DNA from: Paenibacillus cellulosilyticus
GTDB taxonomy: Bacteria > Bacillota > Bacilli > Paenibacillales > Paenibacillaceae
NCBI RefSeq assembly: GCF_003182255.1
Contig: NZ_QGTQ01000008.1
Coordinates: 1-64,000 of the forward strand
DNA length: 64,000 nt
Direction: 5' to 3'
The notes under the pieces are model-generated. The model worked only from the letters and a program-made list of their open reading frames with translations. It did not search any database and was not told where the DNA came from. Of the stretch, positions 50,614 to 60,428 are shown one piece after another (within the stretch, counting starts at the first letter, position 1; each line of letters starts with the position of its first letter). The translations under genes and the position numbers were made by a program.

Positions 50614-52158
50614 CTACTCGTCCGCCCCAATATTCACGGCGGCACCGCTGACTCTCGCCTCCCCGTCGATATCAGACGTCGCGACGTAAGATGGCTTCTT
50701 CGGCCCTGCATCGATGGCAGGAGAACCTGCCTTCAGATGAAAATCGCTGCCAGTCGCATCGACGAAATTGGGATCGGCGAACAGCGAATGCGTATCATTA
50801 TTCGTACCAGCTTTGTATGCGGCAAAGCCGGCGTACGTTTTATTTTTCCATGTCCAAGTGGCATCCGATGCACCCGCTGACGTGAAGTACAGGTTGTAGT
50901 CCACCACGTTCCCTGAGTTGGCTGTGTACGCGTTGTAGATCATCACATCCGAATCCGCCGCGGCAAAAATATTCGATTCTATCACGTTGTTCTTCGTGTT
51001 GTACTGGACGTACAGCTGACCGCTGCCCCAGCCCAGTGAATCGTTGTTGTACAGCGTATTATTCACGATCTTACTGCTCACGGTAGAACCTCTATCCTCG
51101 TCATAGCCGCCTATCGCGATTCCGGTCAGTCGATTGTCGTAGATCATATTGCTGCTAACCGTAATGTTGCTCGTCGACTTCCCTTGATGCTCCGAAGCGA
51201 TCTCAATGCCGATGTCATTCTTATAGCTGTAGTTCTGTTCCACAACCGTGTCCTTGCCGCCATCGATATAAATGCCGCCAGCCGAATACGAGTCATTCGG
51301 GACCGAAGTGCCATAAGAAGGATTATGATTGGTCGAAATATTATAAATCCGGTTGCCCTTGATCAGACCGTTGCGGGCCTGGTCATAGGCTGCCTTGGGC
51401 GCTGTCCCCTCGAAGCCGATTACGTCAATTCCAATATTGTCGCTGTCGTGGACCGTATTATTCGTCACCTCGAACGTATCCACGTTACCGTTCAGCACCA
51501 ACGCCTCACTCGATCCAAGGACGAGATCGTATAGTTCATTGCCGGTAATCGTCAGGTTATGTATCGACGCTGGCGCCTCCGTTCCATAGATTGCGATGCC
51601 GTGTGCATCCCTTCCCTCCAAATCCTCACCTTGCGGCGCAGACGTGTTCTTGATCGCATGGACGTTATTGTTCGCAAGACGAATATCGCTGCCAGCGCCA
51701 TGGACGTAGATACCGATAGGCACCTCGTCGCTATTGCTTGTCGTATAATTGCGCACTTCAAAGCCTTTAATTGTCACCTGATCGACGTTGTCCAGCTCGA
51801 TCAGCCCTTCGCTTCCGTCGACAGACAGCCCGGTACCGTCAATAACGGCTTGTTCGCTGCCATAGTTCATAAACGTAATCGCCCCCGCCGATGCGGAGCC
51901 GGAACGGGTAATCTTCAATTTCTGGTTGTAGACACCGTCGCGTACGTAGACGGTACTGCCTGGAGCAACCACATCGGCTGCATGCTGCAGCGTTTTCCAC
52001 GGGGAGGTGATGGTTCCTGCATTGGCGTCGCTGCCGCCAGGCGCTACGAAATAGCCGGCTCCTTCCGCCGGGGCGACCTCCCTCTCCTCCGCCTGACATG
52101 CTGCCAGCGTGAACGCTGCAAGACACAATCCGATCGATAAGCTTGTTCTTAATTTCAT
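50614..52158 (-). CDS. Right-handed beta-helix lipoprotein (polysaccharide-lyase-like)
   Basis: A 514-residue lipoprotein. Lipobox LAAC lies near residue 21, then FVAPGGSDANAGTITSPW and LQHAADVVAPGSTVYV, the usual start of pectate-lyase-like proteins, and a long series of beta-helix rungs (ITITGN, NNTVHDSDN, NNTLYNNDS and similar). The C-terminus holds DFHLKAGSPAIDAG. It may cleave or bind pectin- or alginate-type polymers, or may be non-catalytic. The start at 52158 is supported by AGGTG seven bases upstream. It is upstream of the GPH symporter, which fits a glycan-uptake role. Confidence 0.72.
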   Translation of the reverse strand: MKLRTSLSIGLCLAAFTLAACQAEEREVAPAEGAGYFVAPGGSDANAGTITSPWKTLQHAADVVAPGSTVYVRDGVYNQKLKITRSGSASAGAITFMNYGSEQAVIDGTGLSVDGSEGLIELDNVDQVTIKGFEVRNYTTSNSDEVPIGIYVHGAGSDIRLANNNVHAIKNTSAPQGEDLEGRDAHGIAIYGTEAPASIHNLTITGNELYDLVLGSSEALVLNGNVDTFEVTNNTVHDSDNIGIDVIGFEGTAPKAAYDQARNGLIKGNRIYNISTNHNPSYGTSVPNDSYSAGGIYIDGGKDTVVEQNYSYKNDIGIEIASEHQGKSTSNITVSSNMIYDNRLTGIAIGGYDEDRGSTVSSKIVNNTLYNNDSLGWGSGQLYVQYNTKNNVIESNIFAAADSDVMIYNAYTANSGNVVDYNLYFTSAGASDATWTWKNKTYAGFAAYKAGTNNDTHSLFADPNFVDATGSDFHLKAGSPAIDAGPKKPSYVATSDIDGEARVSGAAVNIGADE

Positions 52159-52281
52159 ACGGTGACACCTGACTTTCATGATGAATGTTTATATAATGCC
52201 TAGCCAAGGTGACCAAGCGTCCTATCATTATAATGGAACAGGCATTGCTCGTCGCGTACGCGATTCAAATATGCTGACCGA

Positions 52282-52689
52282 CTACTCTACGAAATTTGAT
52301 TTACCATGAGCCACTAACTTATTTCCGCTAGGGTCATAGAAATCGAAGTCCATCCCAAGGATCTCCGTTTCTCCGGATTCGGTCGTAATAGCCCCTCTTT
52401 CTTTCCTTATCTCGCCAATGTGTACCCCTTTACGCTGTAGGTCGGAAAGCAACTTTACGATATCCGCTGCTTCAAAACCGATAACGACCGACATCGTTCC
52501 TTGCTGCAGTTCCCTTTCGCCGAGAAAAATCGATGGACCCGAAGGGAGAGCAACGATTGCCATTTTATTGTCCGGTCGTTTAAAATGCAGCTCGAACCCT
52601 AGATTACTTATGTACCACTCCAGTGATTCCTCAAGATTGTTAACTGGAACTTGTAGGAATGAGACGCTGTTTATAATGGTTTCTGCCAT
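52282..52689 (-). CDS. VOC family protein
   Basis: A 135-residue VOC-fold protein with SVSFLQVPVNNLEESLEWYISNLGFEL (about 7-35) and DFDFYDPSGNKLVAHG (about 113-130). It lacks the canonical WE ending, so its metal site may be incomplete. The neighbouring genes do not tell its role. Two overlapping strands make codon use hard to judge here. AGGAGG lies before the ATG. Confidence 0.75.
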   Translation of the reverse strand: MAETIINSVSFLQVPVNNLEESLEWYISNLGFELHFKRPDNKMAIVALPSGPSIFLGERELQQGTMSVVIGFEAADIVKLLSDLQRKGVHIGEIRKERGAITTESGETEILGMDFDFYDPSGNKLVAHGKSNFVE

Positions 52690-52820
52690 GTTAATAGCCT
52701 CCTATTCGATGAATTGCACCTCTTCTGTATTCGTCATATGGTTAATTTTACCTTCACAGAGCTACTTTCTATAAAAAAACAGACCAGTCTCATTAGAGAC
52801 CGATCCGTTATTCTTAATCC

Positions 52821-54218
52821 TTAATTGCTCAACATTTGCCCTGCCGTTGTCGTCTTTCTCCTGTTGACATATACACTGCGATAAACAATTAACAAGCCAA
52901 TATGAATAAGAGCAAGGACAAGATAGAGATTGCTGAATACAAAGGATGCTTCATTGGTATGCCACGGTATCCAGCTCGAACTTGCCCCATGATCCATCAC
53001 TTTGCCGTATATCCCTGTAGCAATCGCACCAGAAAGGAAATTGCAAAGCGTTAACATGCCCATTCCTACTCCAATCTGATCCTTAGGAATACTGCGCGAG
53101 ATCGTATTGGAAAGTACGATTTGCATAAACATCTGGCCAGCATTCCCAAGGGTGAAGATCAATCCAATCAGAGCAGCAGGACTGCCAACAAATATCGATA
53201 ACAGGAGGAAACAGCTGAATAATAATAACGATGCCGTGTGATATACGAAGGAATTGCCTTTGGAATCCGCCAATTTCCCCACTTTACGACCCAAATAAGC
53301 GGACAAGCATGCGCCGGGCACCATGACAAATCCAATTACACCTGGCGCGAGCTGATTGATATCCGACAGCAATTGAGGCGTTAGAAACGGCAGTGCATAG
53401 CTGATACTCATCACAACTGCCGCGATCATTAGTCCCGTTAAATAAATGCGATCCCGTAATAGTGTCCTGGAGATAAAAGGATCAGCCGCTGTACGAATCC
53501 GCCATAAGAAACCGATAACCATCAACGCACTTCCGGCACCAAGCCATAAGTTCCCTTGCGTAATGGCCAGCAGCAACAGGGCTACCGTCCCGATAAGAAG
53601 TCCTCCACCAAGCCAATCAATATGCCCGCCTTCTCGAATATCCGAGCTCAGATGCTTACGATAGAACGGCATGGTAATCAGAATCAGCAGTGGGATTGCA
53701 AACAACCATCTCCAATGGACGAATGACACCAGAAGTGATGAAATAATGGGTCCAATCGCATTGCCAAGCGCTAAGCCGGTTGCCGAAATTCCTAATGCAT
53801 GCCCCCTTCTTTCCGGCGGAAAATAACGGACAGGAATTAACATCGCTAATGCCGGAATAACGGATGCGCCAACCGCTTGCAGAATTCTGGCCATCAATAC
53901 GAAGGGGAACGATCCCGCGAGCAGCCCTAACAATGAGCCTGAAGCAAATACGAGAAGTCCAAACGTAATTAGATTCTTGGCCTGATAACGATCAAGCAGC
54001 TTTCCGTAAATAACGGAACCAACCGCATAGATCAGTAAATAGGACGTCGACACCCAACTAACTTGAGCGACGGACAGGTTAAAGTCGGTCCGAATCTCGG
54101 GAAGAACAATATTGAACATCGTTGCGCTCATAGAAGATATAATCAGGGTGAACGCAAGAAGCTTAATAAGTACGTTTCCTATCGCTGGTTGTAGGACATC
54201 TGGTTGTTGTGCTGGCAT
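52821..54218 (-). CDS. MFS drug efflux transporter (14-TM, DHA2/TetL-like)
   Basis: A 465-residue transporter with about 14 membrane segments. The conserved segment TSYLLIYAVGSVIYGKLLDR is typical of DHA2/TetA(L)-like exporters, as are RILQAVGASVIPALAML and PPERRGHALGISATGLALGNAIGP. Family members export drugs using the proton gradient. The start at 54218 is set by AGGAGGG, not 54272. The divergent LysR gene 54356-55234 is probably its regulator. Confidence 0.83.
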   Translation of the reverse strand: MPAQQPDVLQPAIGNVLIKLLAFTLIISSMSATMFNIVLPEIRTDFNLSVAQVSWVSTSYLLIYAVGSVIYGKLLDRYQAKNLITFGLLVFASGSLLGLLAGSFPFVLMARILQAVGASVIPALAMLIPVRYFPPERRGHALGISATGLALGNAIGPIISSLLVSFVHWRWLFAIPLLILITMPFYRKHLSSDIREGGHIDWLGGGLLIGTVALLLLAITQGNLWLGAGSALMVIGFLWRIRTAADPFISRTLLRDRIYLTGLMIAAVVMSISYALPFLTPQLLSDINQLAPGVIGFVMVPGACLSAYLGRKVGKLADSKGNSFVYHTASLLLFSCFLLLSIFVGSPAALIGLIFTLGNAGQMFMQIVLSNTISRSIPKDQIGVGMGMLTLCNFLSGAIATGIYGKVMDHGASSSWIPWHTNEASFVFSNLYLVLALIHIGLLIVYRSVYVNRRKTTTAGQMLSN

Positions 54219-54278
54219 GGTGTGTTCCCTCCTCCTTCTCTTTATACTTACCAATATACCCCTGTCGATCAATAAATG

Positions 54279-54305
54279 ATAATATATATTAATGCATGTT
54301 ATTAT
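54279..54305. promoter_or_regulatory. AT-rich dyad between the MFS and LysR genes
   Basis: ATAATA (54279-54284) and TATTAT (54300-54305) form a gapped inverted repeat in the divergent promoter, with T-N11-A spacing as in LysR operators. It is the best candidate for the LysR binding site. Confidence 0.4.
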
Positions 54306-54355
54306 ATACTCAGGTATATGGAAGCGTTAAAACATAAGACTGGGAGGTTAACCTA

Positions 54356-55234
54356 GTGGAACTGCTGCAGCTTCATTATTTTCGTACGGTTGCGAAATAC
54401 GAGCATATGACTAAAGCTGCCGAGGTGCTTCGGATTGCTCAGCCTGCGCTTAGCAAGACGATATCACGTCTCGAGGAGGACGTTGGCGTCCCTCTGTTTG
54501 ATCGCAATAACCGGCAAATTCGTTTAAATCGTTTCGGCAGCGTATTCCTGCAGAAGGTTGAAATCGCGCTGGGAGCGCTGGACGAAGGACGGCGGGAATT
54601 GGCGGATATGCTAGGCACGGAGCAAGTTACGATAAGACTTGCTACCCCAACGCTTAGTCGTCTCTCCTCCACCATAAGCGAATTTCGTAAGGAGAACCCG
54701 GAAATCGTATTTCGCGTGACTCAGATTCCTCCAGCCTCGTCGAGCGATATGATCGGGCTGCTGGAACGGGGCGATGTCGACCTCTGCTTCATTGCTGCAC
54801 CGCTGAATCAATCCTGGATCAAGGAACAAATCGTACTGAAGACAGAAGTTTGTCTCGCCGTGCCAATCACCCACCCATTCGCAAGCAGAGACACGATTAC
54901 GTTGATCGAGACAGAGAATGAGCCTTATATCGAATATCATGCGGGGCATCCATTCCGGCTGATTAATGAAGCTTATTGCGAAGCGGCAGGTATCTCCCGA
55001 AATATTATATGCGAGGTAGATGAACCCTCTGCGTTATGGAGTCTTGTCCAAGCGGGACTTGGCGTCGCATTTGTGCCTCGCAATACGAATGAAGATCCTA
55101 ATGTGAAGCTGCTGAGCATTCAATCACAGGTCTGTGAACGCGAATTCTCCATTGCTTGGAACGACAAGCGATACTTGTCCCTTGCAGTAAGGAAGTACCT
55201 GAAATTCCTCGAGTCCTACAACAATATGATGTAA
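54356..55234 (+). CDS. LysR family transcriptional regulator, GTG start
   Basis: A 292-residue regulator. The winged helix-turn-helix at the N-terminus reads LHYFRTVAKYEHMTKAAEVLRIAQPALSKTISRLE, the family hallmark, followed by a two-lobed effector-binding domain (about 90-290). The start is GTG at 54356, eight bases after GGGAGG. It is divergent from the efflux pump, which is its probable target through the dyad at 54279-54305. The effector is unknown. Confidence 0.88.
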   Translation: MELLQLHYFRTVAKYEHMTKAAEVLRIAQPALSKTISRLEEDVGVPLFDRNNRQIRLNRFGSVFLQKVEIALGALDEGRRELADMLGTEQVTIRLATPTLSRLSSTISEFRKENPEIVFRVTQIPPASSSDMIGLLERGDVDLCFIAAPLNQSWIKEQIVLKTEVCLAVPITHPFASRDTITLIETENEPYIEYHAGHPFRLINEAYCEAAGISRNIICEVDEPSALWSLVQAGLGVAFVPRNTNEDPNVKLLSIQSQVCEREFSIAWNDKRYLSLAVRKYLKFLESYNNMM

Positions 55235-55247
55235 TCGGAAATTGAAA

Positions 55248-55285
55248 AAACCGGATCGTTCTCCATTAGAGAAGCGATCCGGTTT
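55248..55285. terminator. Hairpin terminator after the LysR gene
   Basis: AACCGGATCGTTCTC pairs with GAGAAGCGATCCGGTTT with a small bulge, A-rich and T-rich outside. It lies between convergent genes and can end both. Confidence 0.65.
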
Positions 55286-55329
55286 CGTATGAGTTCTAAT
55301 TGATCTGATGATTTAGGCACTAACGCTAG

Positions 55330-57075
55330 TTATTGGTACGTGGTAAAGATAAAGTGCGTCTCTCCGTTGTCGCCATGCACACCTGCCACTGTCGGCACAG
55401 CGCCTGAAATCGGTAGTACCCAGTCCAGTGGTACAGGCTGCTGCCAGCTGCCCTCGAAATAACGTATCGTATGCCACACATGCCCATCTTCGGTTACAAG
55501 GACGAACTGCGATTGTCGGTCAGCGCCTTCACATCCTCCTACAGCTACAACACGTTTCTTCAAGTTCAATGCTTCACCTAGATCGTTCAACCCTGTCCAC
55601 TTCCCGCCATTGCGATGACGAACGGAATACCATAATCGTGCCCGTCGTGTAGCAAAAACAAACACGGTATCTCCAATGTACTCACCTGCAGCACCTGCAA
55701 TCGTGGCGACGTCACCTGTCCATATAGGTGAAAGCGCTGCTGATAGGTTAAGTAATGGCCGCCAGTTCCCATCAGAATTTCTTATGGCATGCCATAGCTT
55801 TCCGTCCGATGTCGTGAATGCGAATTGAACGGCTCCTTCGGCACCGTTCGTTCCGCTGAGTGCTACTACCATCCCATGTATATTAAGCTCGGTATGCAGA
55901 TCGCTCATCGGCTGCCATCGCCCGGATGATTCGCGGACGGTGTACTTCAGAAGTCCTTCGCTAGTTGTAAAAGCAAAATGAACAGCTCCATTCGCTCCGC
56001 TAGCCGCTGTGACTGCTGAAACGCCACTAGTCAGGTTAAATAGCCGAGAAAGGCTGTCCATCTGTGACCAGCTGCCATCGGCGTAGCGAATCAAGTGCCA
56101 CAGTTCACCTGGGATCCCTGAATCCCCCCAGATCACGACGAATACAAAATGCGTATCACCGTTGTCGCCGCTTGCACCTGCAATCGCCGTAATTGGACCT
56201 GGAATGTACAGTGAGACGTTCAGATCCTCCATTGGTTGCCAGCTTCCATCAGAGTTGCGTATCGTATGCATAAGTCGCCTGCTTGTATTCGGTTTAGGGT
56301 ATAAGGTCGCGGCAAACGCCATATCTGACGCACTAATGTCCCTTCCAGCTTCTATTGCAATACCATCCTTCATGATGGATGCCGGCAAGGGATAACACAT
56401 GACGGAGTTAGGGTCAGCCAATATCGTTTGGGTCGCAGAATCTGGATTTATAGCATTGAGTATAGTCGCTCTCGTCATCGCTTCAGACCAGTTGTAAATG
56501 GCTTTATAATGGGCAATGGCCTTGTCCGGATCAATGCGATTTGCAATCTCAGGACGTTGATGCTCGTGCAGAAAGCCAAGCGTATGGCCCGTTTCGTGAC
56601 GAACAACACGTCTGAACTCACTTTCCGGCGTATCAACTGTAAGTCCGCCTAGATTCATCGTAGCCTGGTCTTGAGGTACCGATGTAATAGTAGTACCGAT
56701 AGCGGACCAATATCCTGAATTATCGAAGCTGATTCTGACCTGAGGATTGTTTGTTAATTCCGTTTCCGTAAACACGACATTGGCGGACACATTCCATGCG
56801 TTCATGTGGCTTAGAATACGCGCTCTCAGTTCGGCGGGAGGATCTCCGAAAAATCCGACAGTCAGGTTCACTCCAGTTTTAGGCCAGCGTTTTAAGTACA
56901 ATAAAGTCAATTTGAGGTTGTTGGGTTGCTCTTGTGCGGATAATTGCTGAACATGGCGAGCTTGTGGCGCATTCTCCGGGTTAATCTCGATCGCTTTGGC
57001 AGCGGCTTCTGCTTGTAATTCGGGAGGTAGTTCTTTGATATAGCAAATGAATGAATCATCGGATGAATCGCACAT
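55330..57075 (-). CDS. Astacin-like metalloprotease with repeat domain
   Basis: A 581-residue protein. HETGHTLGFLHEHQRPE (about 161-177) is the zinc site of astacins (HExxHxxGxxHE), and SVMCYPLP (about 226) is the Met-turn. Residues 1-60 are a pro-region-like stretch. The C-terminal part (about 265-581) has six repeats of about 50 residues of the type LWHxIRxxDGSWxPMxDL, which probably form a beta-propeller lectin-like domain. No signal peptide is visible from the annotated ATG, which is unusual for an astacin. GGGGGCGTAAGCA precedes the start. Confidence 0.8.
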   Translation of the reverse strand: MCDSSDDSFICYIKELPPELQAEAAAKAIEINPENAPQARHVQQLSAQEQPNNLKLTLLYLKRWPKTGVNLTVGFFGDPPAELRARILSHMNAWNVSANVVFTETELTNNPQVRISFDNSGYWSAIGTTITSVPQDQATMNLGGLTVDTPESEFRRVVRHETGHTLGFLHEHQRPEIANRIDPDKAIAHYKAIYNWSEAMTRATILNAINPDSATQTILADPNSVMCYPLPASIMKDGIAIEAGRDISASDMAFAATLYPKPNTSRRLMHTIRNSDGSWQPMEDLNVSLYIPGPITAIAGASGDNGDTHFVFVVIWGDSGIPGELWHLIRYADGSWSQMDSLSRLFNLTSGVSAVTAASGANGAVHFAFTTSEGLLKYTVRESSGRWQPMSDLHTELNIHGMVVALSGTNGAEGAVQFAFTTSDGKLWHAIRNSDGNWRPLLNLSAALSPIWTGDVATIAGAAGEYIGDTVFVFATRRARLWYSVRHRNGGKWTGLNDLGEALNLKKRVVAVGGCEGADRQSQFVLVTEDGHVWHTIRYFEGSWQQPVPLDWVLPISGAVPTVAGVHGDNGETHFIFTTYQ

Positions 57076-57201
57076 TGCTTACGCCCCCACTTCAAATGAT
57101 ATAAAGCTGAGAACAGTATATCGTATCTACAAAATATTATATACATAAAATACCATGTAAAATTTAGGTGTATTTTGCATCGCTTATGGAGCTTGACTTA
57201 C

Positions 57202-57237
57202 AACAAAACCATCATTCATGTGAATGATGGTTTTGTT
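57202..57237. terminator. Perfect hairpin terminator
   Basis: A 17-base stem beginning AACAAAACCATCATTCA and its complement with a two-base loop, placed after the GH94 gene on the minus strand. Confidence 0.75.
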
Positions 57238-57258
57238 CTCTACATAGATCATGACCCG

Positions 57259-59640
57259 CTATTGCTGCGGCAATTTGACCAGAACCTCGTATTCAGCGCC
57301 TGACTGTAGACGCTCAAGAACGCCCGATTCAACAAGCTCGCCGTTAAGGTATACTTCCGTCGCCTGCACACTTGCATCGCGCTTCATCTCAATAGTGAGC
57401 CGCGCTCCTCTAAACTCGCGCTTCACGGCAGCTTCTTGCCAATGCGTAGGAAGCTGAGGCTTGATTTGCAGTCCGGCCGGGCTTCCCTGCAAGCCGAATA
57501 GGCCGTCGATCAAGCAGCGATATACCCAAGCGACCGTCCCTGTATTGAACAGATGACTGGAACGCCCAGCGGTACGCGGGAATTGATGATAAGCCCCACG
57601 ATAGTAGTTCGGGATATATACGGGCAGTTGGCCCCTCCGAACGATATCTTCGTGATTCGGCCCAGGAATCATTTTGCGGAGCAGCCGATAAGCATTGTCC
57701 TTCTCTCCCACGGCATAAAGTCCGAAAATATAAAAGGCTGCCGCGTGGTTATATACCGCTCCGTTCTCCGCCGAACCCGGATGCTTCTGGGTAACCCGTC
57801 CCACATCCTCGCGCATGGCCGTGTAGGAAGGCGCCAGCTTCTCCACGCCATAAGGAGTTTCCAACTGCTCCTCTACGGAGCGGATAAGCTTCTCTTTCTT
57901 CTCCTCATCCGCAGCACCGCTTAACAGCGCCCAGCCTTGCGGATTGATAAAGATGCGGCCTTCCTTGTCTTCCTTAACCCCGAACGCCACGTTGTCGTCC
58001 GTAATGCCACGAATATACCAATCGCCATCCCACAGATAGCGATTAACCACAGCATTCGTCTCCTCAGCCGCCAAGCGGAACGCTTTGCCTGCTTCCAAGC
58101 GGCCGCTAGCCTCGCTAATACCCGCCCAAACGTTGAACGCGTATGCAGTCGCGATCGTCAGCCAGCCGGATACGCCTTTTCCTCGAACGCCGACCATATT
58201 CATAGGATCGCACCAGTCGCCCTGATGAATATAGTTAAGTCCGCGCTCATCGCGGTCTTTCATCAGATATTGCATCGCGCGGTCGATATGCTCCGATACG
58301 GTCACCAATTCCTCGCTGTCTGCAAAAGGAACCTTCTCGTCCAGCAGCGAATAGTCGTTCGTCTCGTCCAAATAAGCGTTTATGCAAATAGGCAGCCAGA
58401 CGTTATGATCCGCATGCGGCACTTGGTTGATATACTTCAGTTCGGCTTCCTCATGAAGTAGAATGCCGTCCGGCATTCCTCCGTCCGCGTTCTGCTGGCT
58501 TAGTGCCGTAAGGAAAGACCCTCTGGCGATCAAAGGTTTGATATAGCTCATGCCCATGTGGTCTTGCAAATAGTTGCGCGTCTGGGGATCCGTCGTGAGC
58601 CGGTTCGTTTTGCCGTGATAATACATTTGGCGCGGCAGCCAGTGATTGATGATATTATCGAAATCAGCATCTGGCGTGCGAATCTCAAGGCATCCTTGCC
58701 CTTCGCTTACATATTCGGCATATTCGCGCTCCGCTTTATCGAAACCGTTTTCGGAATTTGCATAGGTTGCCGTGAAATAAGTCTGGCGGATCTGTGCGAT
58801 CTCGTCTTCGTCCTTAGCTGGTCCGAATAGGAAGCGATATTCGCGCTCCTCGCCAGCCTCTAATTCCATACGGTATTGCAGCACCGCAAGCGGCATTTCG
58901 TACCGAGCGTCCCCGTTGCTAAGCGCTTCGTTCTCGATTGCGCTCGGCCGCGCAAGTCCGCCTTCTCCTTCAAAAGCTTCCTGGCTCGCTTCCCAGGCAT
59001 ATGGCTTTTGCTCCGCCAGTAGATACGTTTTGTCCTTCAACAATTTGATCTTGTCGTACTCTTTGTACTTCTGATAAGGCGTAATCGAAGAGCAAACCAT
59101 TGCCTGCAAGTCCTCGTTGTACTCGGCGGATTGGTTCATCCACGACATGTAGCCGACGGTGAAATACGGATAGACGCTAATGTTCCGCTTGCTCGTCGAA
59201 ACGTTCTTTACCTTGATCCGCCACAGCTCAATCGCATCCTCTGTGGGCAGGCTCAAGCTCATTTCAACAGCTACCCCGTCGCTCTCCGTGTTCCAAACGA
59301 TCCGATGCTTGCCTACCGCAAACGTATATCGATCCGCATGCGCACGCACCGGTTCATAAGGCGCCGAGAAAATTCGGCCGTTTGTTTCGTCTTTTACATA
59401 AACGAACCGACCCGGATGATGAGCGTAGTACGGCTGCTCCGGCTGCATAAACGACTTTGCTTCCAAATTCGGCGCATGTGAATATTTTGCCGGCTCCGGC
59501 TGCATGAACTGTGACGTCGCGTAGCCGCGGCAATTCAACTGAATCATCATCTTCTCGTTCCACAAAAATCCCGAAGCCTTAGGTAGGATCGTAGGACTTG
59601 TAAGGATGTAATATTCGTTGTCTTCAGATGCTTTAATCAT
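57259..59640 (-). CDS. GH94 family glycoside phosphorylase
   Basis: A 793-residue cytoplasmic enzyme of the GH94 fold: N-terminal beta-sandwich (about 1-270), helical linker, (alpha/alpha)6 barrel (about 320-720) and C-terminal sheet. The motif GDWCDPMN (about 476) is at the place of the catalytic Asp. The length and the W-C-D variant fit cellobionic acid phosphorylase or a related subtype better than cellobiose phosphorylase; this is from memory and not proven. It would use phosphate to cleave a cellulose-derived disaccharide inside the cell. GGAGGCATTCAA precedes the ATG. Confidence 0.82.
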   Translation of the reverse strand: MIKASEDNEYYILTSPTILPKASGFLWNEKMMIQLNCRGYATSQFMQPEPAKYSHAPNLEAKSFMQPEQPYYAHHPGRFVYVKDETNGRIFSAPYEPVRAHADRYTFAVGKHRIVWNTESDGVAVEMSLSLPTEDAIELWRIKVKNVSTSKRNISVYPYFTVGYMSWMNQSAEYNEDLQAMVCSSITPYQKYKEYDKIKLLKDKTYLLAEQKPYAWEASQEAFEGEGGLARPSAIENEALSNGDARYEMPLAVLQYRMELEAGEEREYRFLFGPAKDEDEIAQIRQTYFTATYANSENGFDKAEREYAEYVSEGQGCLEIRTPDADFDNIINHWLPRQMYYHGKTNRLTTDPQTRNYLQDHMGMSYIKPLIARGSFLTALSQQNADGGMPDGILLHEEAELKYINQVPHADHNVWLPICINAYLDETNDYSLLDEKVPFADSEELVTVSEHIDRAMQYLMKDRDERGLNYIHQGDWCDPMNMVGVRGKGVSGWLTIATAYAFNVWAGISEASGRLEAGKAFRLAAEETNAVVNRYLWDGDWYIRGITDDNVAFGVKEDKEGRIFINPQGWALLSGAADEEKKEKLIRSVEEQLETPYGVEKLAPSYTAMREDVGRVTQKHPGSAENGAVYNHAAAFYIFGLYAVGEKDNAYRLLRKMIPGPNHEDIVRRGQLPVYIPNYYRGAYHQFPRTAGRSSHLFNTGTVAWVYRCLIDGLFGLQGSPAGLQIKPQLPTHWQEAAVKREFRGARLTIEMKRDASVQATEVYLNGELVESGVLERLQSGAEYEVLVKLPQQ

Positions 59641-59846
59641 TTGAATGCCTCCATAAACTTATTAAAACGTTAAGTACCGAATATTAATTGTATCAGAGCT
59701 ATCATTTATGAACTATGCGTCATTTTGGTTTATCCCTATGTACAGTTGACTTTTTGACTGATGGTGGTGGTATCTCAAAGAGGAGTCTAGAAATGGCCGT
59801 ACACGGCTATACTGGAGTTATTATATGACCAATAAGGAGCAACAAA

Positions 59847-60356
59847 ATGGGAGTTCTGAGTGGGAATCCGAAAGATGAGCCATTGCATTACGGGGAAATT
59901 TATCACATATGGTCCTATTCAGCGAAGGAGAAAACAGCCATTTCCACCTATCAGCTCTACTTGTCGCACGCTGGCGATAACGATTTGAAGCGATTATTGA
60001 ACAATCTCGTTAAGCAAGCTCGTCAAGCTTCAGTCGAATGCGATGAGCTGCTTGTCCATAATGGCATATTACCTCCGCCTTTTCTGCCGGAACGCCCTTT
60101 AGTTGAACTTGAAGAGATTCCACCTGGCGCCCGTTTCTCGGATGTAGAAATAGCAGTCGCCATTGGCGTAAGTCTATCAGCTGGTCTGATAGCTTGCAGT
60201 CAAATTACAGGGAGTTCGATTCGTGTCGACGTCGGCTTGCTGTTCTCCAAATACTATGCCCTTATTCTTGCATCGACTGCAACCGCGTTATCGCTAAGTA
60301 AAGATAAGGGCTGGCTTGTTCCCCCGCCACTTCAAATACGTAGACCGGAACACTAG
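59847..60356 (+). CDS. DUF3231-like protein, plus copy
   Basis: A 169-residue protein of helical, ferritin-like DUF3231 type. It begins MGVLSGNPKDEPLHYGEI, has a long helix pair (about 25-75), a PERPLVELEEIPPGARFSD turn, and ends WLVPPPLQIRRPE. The family is common in spore-formers and of unknown function. AAGGAGCAACAAA precedes the ATG. A close relative lies tail-to-tail at 60429-60953. Both lack a signal peptide. Confidence 0.75.
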   Translation: MGVLSGNPKDEPLHYGEIYHIWSYSAKEKTAISTYQLYLSHAGDNDLKRLLNNLVKQARQASVECDELLVHNGILPPPFLPERPLVELEEIPPGARFSDVEIAVAIGVSLSAGLIACSQITGSSIRVDVGLLFSKYYALILASTATALSLSKDKGWLVPPPLQIRRPEH

Positions 60357-60385
60357 GCCTGTGCGATACGAATAATAAATAAGAA

Positions 60386-60406
60386 CAGTCCGTTAGCTAC
60401 GGACTG
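60386..60406. terminator. Shared terminator of the DUF3231 pair
   Basis: CAGTCCGT and ACGGACTG around a five-base loop, between the two convergent genes. Confidence 0.6.
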
Positions 60407-60428
60407 CCTTATATTTGTGTGCCGCCTA

